Source: Nymphaea colorata
Taxonomy: Eukaryota > Streptophyta > Magnoliopsida > Nymphaeales > Nymphaeaceae
Assembly (NCBI RefSeq): GCF_008831285.2
Contig: NC_045138.2
Location: 43,455,115 to 43,519,114, forward strand
Reading direction: 5' to 3'
Length of the DNA stretch: 64,000 bases
Of this stretch, positions 58,176 to 64,000 are shown piece by piece. Both the position numbers and the translations under genes were made by a program. The notes below the pieces were generated by a model, which worked only from the letters and a program-made list of their open reading frames with translations, was not told the DNA's origin and did no database searches. The first letter of the stretch is position 1. Each line of letters starts with the position of its first letter.

Positions 58176-58195
58176 GGGTCCCACCGGGCGTGCCA
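58176..58195 (-). other. Primer binding site of the Tat element
   Basis: Two bases inside the 5' LTR, on the minus strand, lies TGGCACGCCCGGTGGGACCC. It begins TGG, the complement of a tRNA CCA end, and is 20 bases long. I could not assign the tRNA from memory. Confidence 0.7.
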
Positions 58196-58197
58196 TC

Positions 58198-60913
58198 TGT
58201 TCACACCCCACCCCTTTCTTGATGGTGTCAAATGCGAATCAGCAAAATTATTTTAAAATTGAGGTTTTGATGAAAAATTTTCAAGAGAAAGAGATCCGCC
58301 CATCGGTACGAGGTCCAACCGTTCCTGCCGCCTTTAACAGGGGTAATTGGACCAAGGACTAAAGATCATTTGGATCATATACGAATTTTTGATGCAAATC
58401 CTATATGCTTATGCATTGAGATTTTAGATTCAAGAACCAAAATTCATTTTGAATAAGTGATTTGAACTCGTTTTGAAGATTGGAGGATTCTTTAAGTTGG
58501 TTCAAAAACCTTTGTTTTTGTGCTATTTGATTTGAAATACATAATTCTTGAGGATTTTGAAGATTGAAATTGAGTTCCTTGTTATGAACTTTAGATGGTT
58601 CATGAGTTGAAATTATGATCAACTTTTGGAAAATAGCTAAATTTACTTAGCAAAGAAAATTGATTTTTTTCAATTCTTCTTTTGCCAAATCATGTGATCT
58701 GGTTTGGTAGAGTTCATTTTTTTTATAAAACATAGGTTCCAAATTGTTAAAAACCGTGTTGTTTTCTAAACACACTTTGGTCAAAATTATGAATGCATTG
58801 CTTGTGTTTTCTTTTGAAGTTAAGAGAAGTTTACAAATTATTGTTGCAATATGACTTGGTCACTTTTTGCAACTCAAATTTGAATCACTTAATTTCTTGA
58901 GAATATGCATGTGGTGCTATTGATTTTAAGTGAAAGTGAATGCATGAGATGAGAAGTAAAACTATATGAAACATTCATTCTTCTGTCTCTCATAATCTCT
59001 CAAAATTCATTCATTGCAGTCACACGTCATACCATCTATGCATGAAGATTGATTTTTTATTAAATGTAGGAGTCTCTCTAAATGCGCTTATATATTATTG
59101 AGCACCAAAAATTAGAGATGTAGTCCATAAGCTTGAGTTTTAACATAAAATTATTAAAATGATGAAAAATATACAAATGATGCCAAAATCAATTTTTGAA
59201 ATAGATGGGAGACGTGGATGACGTCCACTTTTGTCTCAAGATAGCCAAAAATTAGATCTAGTATTGATTTAGATAGCTGAAAGTTGTGGACATTGATTCC
59301 AATGAAGACCTTATTTCTTAGATAGAAATGACAGTCCTTCAAACCTATTCAAATTTCACATTTCGTATTCATGAAATCATCAACTTCTTTGGATGATTCT
59401 AAGATAGTTAGCATTTCAAATATGTAAACTTTGACATTCTTAAGACAATTCCCATAAAACATGGTCTAATTCCAGCAACTTACATACATTTTACGTATGG
59501 ATTGCTGAAATTAAATAAAAATGAAATGAAAATGATTTCATAGTCTTACACTACGAAAATCAACAAAATGATCCACCTTCTTAAAATCCAGTTTAAAAAC
59601 GTATTCCAACCTGATTTTAAAAAAGAAAAATGATTTTTAACAAGAGATTGCATGTGTATATATATAACAATATATATATATATATATATGCGCATCTTAC
59701 TTTCAAAATGGGATTTAATCAAGGGACCGCATGACTCATGAATCATGATGATCCATGGCTGGGTTCTTTTACGTAGAAAGATTGAAAAGTTGTTTCTAAT
59801 CTCCTCTACCTCCCTTGATCGATTAAATTGAAAGACATGAATCCGAATAACTTCAAATGAGAAGGAAAACAACAATGCTCAAGCTAATTCATCCATAATG
59901 TTGCCATGTGAGGGCGAATCACATTCATAATCCATCCCTAATAGGCATTTTCATTACATATGTTGCAGCAAAATCACTCTCTCACCATAGGATTCTCTCA
60001 TGGTGAGGAGTTCAAAATGGTTTTAAGCTCGTCGTTTTGAAAGGGACGTGGCCTTGGGGCCCTTTTCAAAATTTGATACATGGGTTCATTTTTAAGAAAA
60101 ACCAACATATGCATGCATTATGCATTAACATGTACATTGAATCGTAGGTTTCCCTTAGCCGGACTTCATTCCCAGCTATAAAATACATGAAAATAAACCC
60201 TCCCCACGAGTTGCTGAAATTAAAATGAACCAACAAGAAGCTAAAGTATATGAGAAATGACTTAAAATTACCTACCTTGCGGTCAGTCTTGATACTTGAT
60301 CTTCGCCTTTACCTGTTTTCTAAATCGAACAATCCTAAGTAAGAATCCAAGCTTGGATTTGAGCTTAGCAAAGATAGAAAAAGAATAGCTTGCTTGCTGG
60401 AATTTATAGTAGGAAAGAAGGCTTCTCACCATGAAAATCTTAAGTAAGGGTTCACTTAAGCACCATAACTTAGCAAAATCAATGGAGAGAAATGAGGAAG
60501 AAAATATGAGAAAAGGGGGAAGAGGGCTTGAACGAATTTTTTTTAATTGGGGGGGGCATGACCCTTGGGGGGCTCTTGACCACACGGGTTAGGTGGGGCC
60601 CACACGTGGGTCCCACGTAGCATTCTAGACTAAATTAGATCCAATTATTGGATCTAAGTCAAAATTTGAATTTTGCAATTGGATTTGGATTTCAAATGAC
60701 ATTTGTAATTGAATTTGGATTTCAAATCCTAATTTGAACATAGTTTGGACTTGTAATCATGCATTGGGATTTGTGTCATGTGTTAAATTCATTATTCGAA
60801 TCCAAATTATGTTTAGGTTCGAAACTGGCTTTGAAATTATAATTTTTCACAATTTTTTTGTAAAATTTTGATATCGCTCTAGTTCCGATATGGAGAAATT
60901 TGGGGTGTTAACA
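58198..60913 (-). repeat. 5' LTR of the full-length Tat element, with an internal deletion
   Basis: Edges TGTTCACACCCCACC and TTTGGGGTGTTAACA. It is 2716 bp. At about 60536 it jumps from a sequence matching 47516 in the other LTR to one matching about 48617, so some 1.1 kb is missing. A short T-run and G-run lie at the break. Confidence 0.92.
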
Positions 60914-60918
60914 ACCTT

Positions 60919-62900
60919 AATTTATACCACAAGTTGTTACAAGAATATTACGAATCAAAGAATTAAATAGCTATATTGGATAGAAGAAGTTTCTAGATAC
61001 TTCTGATATGATTTGATTTTCCACAATTGCAAACTATAGCACATTTTCTAATACTTCACCTAAGACAGAAAAATTATGTACCACAAAAAAAATTGTACAC
61101 AGTTTGCTCTAAATAGCATCTTGAAATACCCTTAACATTGAAGATGGACATTGATGATGGCTACTAGAAAACTACTAAATTACTCCCATGTTCTACAATA
61201 TTCTTCCAATAAATTGCAAATTTACAAATAAGAAGACCTACAACATTCAAAATTACTTGATTGGAGCATAGGAGAAAAGAAGTGGAAGTAAAGGTCAAGT
61301 TATGGCTTTCACTGCTATCTATGTCAATAGCAGGGAGAAGTGTAGACAAAAAGGAAAAAAATGAGAGGACAAGTGGGGCAGGTTTTTTTGAGTCGCAAAT
61401 GCCCATCCACCTTGCTCACACAATCGTGGAAATGATTAGGATTTCTTCGTTTATGAAGATGACCTATGAAACAAATTTTTTTTCTTATTCATTGTTAAAA
61501 AAAAGGTTGACCATTCACATACAATAGGTGATTAGTCTGACAAGTTCCTCACTGTCTGCATGCTCACCACAACAGAGCTTGCATCGTTCCCCATTCTATT
61601 GGATTTCAACCATCAGTGTTGTTCGATATCTCATGTAGTGGGTGCATGGCCGACACAGGTCTCTAGCAAATTCTCCACCCCACACCAAGCATTTCCCCTT
61701 GCTTAGAGATCTTGGATGCAGCATGCTGCCATGATTGAAGGCATTGATATTCTCCTTCCCATACAGAACCTTCATGTTCATCTTTTTCCTTTTTTTTTCC
61801 ATTAACTTTCCCCACTATCAAAATTAGAGTTTTGGGTCCAAATTTTTATCCTCTTCCGAAAATGATGTTTTGTAAAAATGCGGTTTTCTACAAAGATGCT
61901 TGTTTGTCATCCAAATGCTCACAAAACTTGGTTTCCAGGTTTTTTAGTGTCAGCCAAACAGCCACTTGGTTGTTTTTTATATGTTTCTATCTTCTTCAAT
62001 GTGAAAAGCAATAATTGGAAACTATACTATGTTAAGATTTCAGGTTTGGCTGTAGTTGAGTATTATCTTACTAGATTGCATAAGACTTGTTATAGCCAAG
62101 CTAACTAAATCTGATTTAAATGTATCAACAAAATAGAAGCATTTATAAGTTCCATTCAAAATTAGAAAAAACAGTACTATCAAGGGTATGCCCTTATACT
62201 AGAATTTATGTTATAGGAGTAGAACATGAGGGATAAAATAATTTTATAGAGGCACTTTAGCAATGACAACTTCACAATGTTTTTGACTAATAGTGAAAAC
62301 AAATTATCCAATAAGTGTAAAACCTCTTGTTGAAAGTTTTGCTAGATTATAATCTTCCAAGAATCTAATTATTTACCATGTCTATCCTTTCTCACTCAAG
62401 GTGAGGTCATCTAGGCTGCAAGTGTTACTTGGAACATGGTTTTTCTGCCTTGCACGAAATTGGTGTACTAGTTTTTCAAATTTCCAACTAGTTTGCATTT
62501 CCTATTCTGGTGTTCCATCTTGTATGGATGCATCTCGAGCTTCATCTTCACCCTCATGGCTTTGAACTGAGGGCCCTCTACAAAGAACAATATGTCTCTA
62601 TATCTTGCTTCTTTTTTCAGCTTGGCTCTCTGTGCCCACCACCCCCCTCTTTCCTTTCTCGGCCACTCACCTGGTGCTCCATATTCGTGTCTACCTACAA
62701 AAATCCTAGGGGAACAACTAAAGTGGAGGGACTAGCATCAGCTCAATTGGGTTGTGGTTATCCTCTTTAGTAGTTGTTTCTTTTACTGTAGAGATGGCTG
62801 TCCTCAGTTCCCCCAAGCTCCATGAGAGTTGTTTTTGGGACCTCCATACCTCCTAAGATTAAGGCCTTGCTTAGGCCTCTATTGACTCATCTGTATTAAT
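60919..62900. other. Unassigned sequence
   Basis: No domain, LTR or terminal repeat was recognised. Short frames such as 61261-61527 (+) and 62510-62770 (+) have no family motifs. Confidence 0.4.
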
Positions 62901-62949
62901 TATTCTCCTGCTGCACCAGGGATTGCTCATAGTGTCTAGATCCAGGTGA

Positions 62950-63522
62950 TTCATGGTCTTCCTCCTCACTCTATATAAGAAGTTGGAAGCAATCAGTTGT
63001 TTGAATCAGGAAACATTGTCTGTGGTTGTTTACTATACCAGGCTGAGCCACTGAAGGCTTATTGGAATGAAGTTTCATCTTATGATGTGCTTCTTCCTTG
63101 TTTATGTGGAGCTATGGGATAAATTTCAGCAAAGCAATAGGGAGACAGTCATAGAGTTTCTAATGACCTTAAATGAACCTTACAATAGTATTAGAGGCCA
63201 GATTCTACTCCTTGATCCTCAACTAAAATCTATGCATTGGAACTGCAAGACGAAGAGCAACAAGAAGCGTGGAGTCAAGTTTCTATGCCTAAACATGTAA
63301 GTTTAGTTGCTTCAGATAATAGATCTATAAAAAATCAAAACAATAGGAAGCAACAATTCTTTTGTACTTATTGTCATGTCTTGGGCCATACTCTTGATTG
63401 TTGTTTCAACTTAAATGGATTTTCATACAATCAAAGGAGCAAAATCAAAATCTAAGAAGGGGTCAAATGCATCTAGTGTGGAACTGGACAAGATAAACCA
63501 ATCTACTACAACTTCAATCATT
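62950..63522 (+). pseudogene. Copia gag relic
   Basis: Plus-strand pieces: LKAYWNEVSSYDVLLPCLCG (about 63044-63105), then IEFLMTLNEPYNSIRGQILL in frame 63067-63300, then in a shifted frame (63237-63455) a CCHC knuckle, CTYCHVLGHTLDCC. Gag would form the particle and bind RNA. The reading shifts at about 63240, and the region is cut at 63523 by another LTR. Confidence 0.8.
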
Positions 63523-63915
63523 TGTTAAAATATAAATCCTTCACCAGCACGTTGAAGAGGAGTCTCTTAGGATTCCACCTCCTTGTAGAATGTGTTAAGA
63601 TATTTAATGTCCTTGTAACATGTGAAGAGTCTCCTAGGATTCTATGTTGTAGTTAATATCCTTGTAATATGTGAAGTCTCTTAGGTTTCTATAATGTAAT
63701 TAATGTCCTTGGAGCTTGTGAAATCTCCTAGGATTCTACGATTGGAGACTCTTAGAATTCTGGAAATGGGATTATAAATAGAGGCCGTGCAAACCATTTT
63801 GGCCATGGCTTCTTCTCCTCAGTTTCTTCTTGTTTTCATTCTCTCTCTCTCTCTCTCTCTCTTCCTGCGTGAGTGCTGTTTTCTGGTTACAGATATTGGT
63901 GCTAGATTTCTATCA
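63523..63915 (+). repeat. Copia 5' LTR inserted in the gag relic
   Basis: Starts TGTTAAAATATAAATCC, ends TTTCTATCA, and is followed at once by a PBS. It is 393 bp. A TATA box lies at 63773-63780. A unit around ctcctaggattct with a nearby tgtccttgtaacatgtgaa recurs near 63562, 63629, 63676 and 63724, an upstream repeat array. A TC run (63839-63862) lies in the transcribed part. The rest of the element is beyond the window. Confidence 0.75.
63773..63780 (+). promoter_or_regulatory. TATA box of the copia LTR
   Basis: TATAAATA followed by gaggccgtgc, about 140 bases before the LTR end, the usual place for the U3/R border of a short copia LTR. Confidence 0.5.
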
Positions 63916-63930
63916 TGGTATTAGAGCGCC
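63916..63930 (+). other. Copia primer binding site
   Basis: TGGTATTAGAGCGCC directly after the LTR. Most plant copia elements have TGGTATCAGAGC, complementary to initiator methionine tRNA; one base differs here. Confidence 0.8.
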
Positions 63931-64000
63931 AGGTTACGTTATCTCTACCAAACGAAATGCCCAAACAGGTCTGATCTGGTTAGAACTCTTTTCTCATCTT

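Larger units (their letters stand above)
45199..60913 (-). mobile_element. Full-length Tat-lineage Ty3/gypsy retrotransposon (decayed)
   Basis: Two LTRs (45199-48989 and 58198-60913) flank an internal region of 9.2 kb, and a perfect 5-bp duplication, ACCTT, lies at 45194-45198 and 60914-60918. On the minus strand the order is 5' LTR, PBS, PMD-like ORF, gag, protease, RT, RNase H, a second RNase H, integrase, PPT, 3' LTR. The second RNase H before integrase and the DGGAS-type protease fit the Tat/Ogre branch. Frameshifts and stops break every domain, so it cannot move by itself. In the first 200 LTR bases compared by eye about 20 differ; later stretches look closer. Confidence 0.93.

Noticed and set aside
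45199-60913. Reading the internal region as an endogenous pararetrovirus
   Set aside because: True LTRs, 5-bp duplications, integrase and the gypsy domain order are present; no movement or coat protein domain was seen.
1-64000. CRISPR array, operon or prokaryotic island
   Set aside because: No regularly spaced identical repeats and no compact gene clusters; splice sites and plant transposons dominate.

Overview
The window is nuclear DNA of a flowering plant with a repeat-rich genome. The evidence is a host gene split by GT-AG introns, plant-type LTR retrotransposons (Tat-lineage Ty3/gypsy, chromovirus and copia), several hAT DNA transposons with 8-bp target duplications, a MULE/FAR1-type transposase relic, a CACTA end and a tRNA-type SINE. 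The species cannot be named from the sequence. There is no CRISPR array, operon or prokaryotic feature.

One host gene is clearly present: a plus-strand MLO gene (11271-33740). It has 14 coding exons that join into an uninterrupted 508-residue frame with a start, a stop and GT-AG introns throughout, and it most resembles the Arabidopsis MLO1 group. Its third intron is about 17 kb. Roughly 14.6 kb of that is one nest of transposable elements: a chromovirus 3' LTR (14123-23366) fused to a copia relic (23412-28771). Inside these lie four hAT insertions and one small solo LTR, most with readable target-site duplications.

Layout: 1-5646, leader and 5' LTR of an old Tat-type element on the minus strand, cut by the window edge. 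5936-8150, a decayed FAR1/MULE transposase relic, minus. 8399-8847 and 9101-10391, two non-autonomous hAT elements of one family. 10400-11270, MLO upstream region. 11271-33740, MLO. 33741-35937, downstream sequence with a microsatellite. 35938-41269, a solo LTR of the Tat family with a third member of the first hAT family inside it. 41275-45193, old degraded sequence with a CACTA end, a SINE candidate and a copia gag scrap. 45199-60913, a full-length 15.7-kb Tat-lineage element on the minus strand with both LTRs, PBS, PPT, 5-bp target duplications and a decayed coding region that includes a plant-mobile-domain-like ORF upstream of gag. 60919-64000, unassigned sequence, then a copia gag relic interrupted by the 5' LTR and PBS of another copia element that runs off the window.

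The retrotransposon genes are all broken and probably act only as substrate for silencing and recombination. The MLO frame is the only one that looks under selection. I did not see a wholly new gene system. The items most worth a second look are the TE-filled MLO intron, the PMD-like ORF in the Tat element, the apparent G-to-A pattern of decay in that element, and two hAT families that can be delimited to the base.
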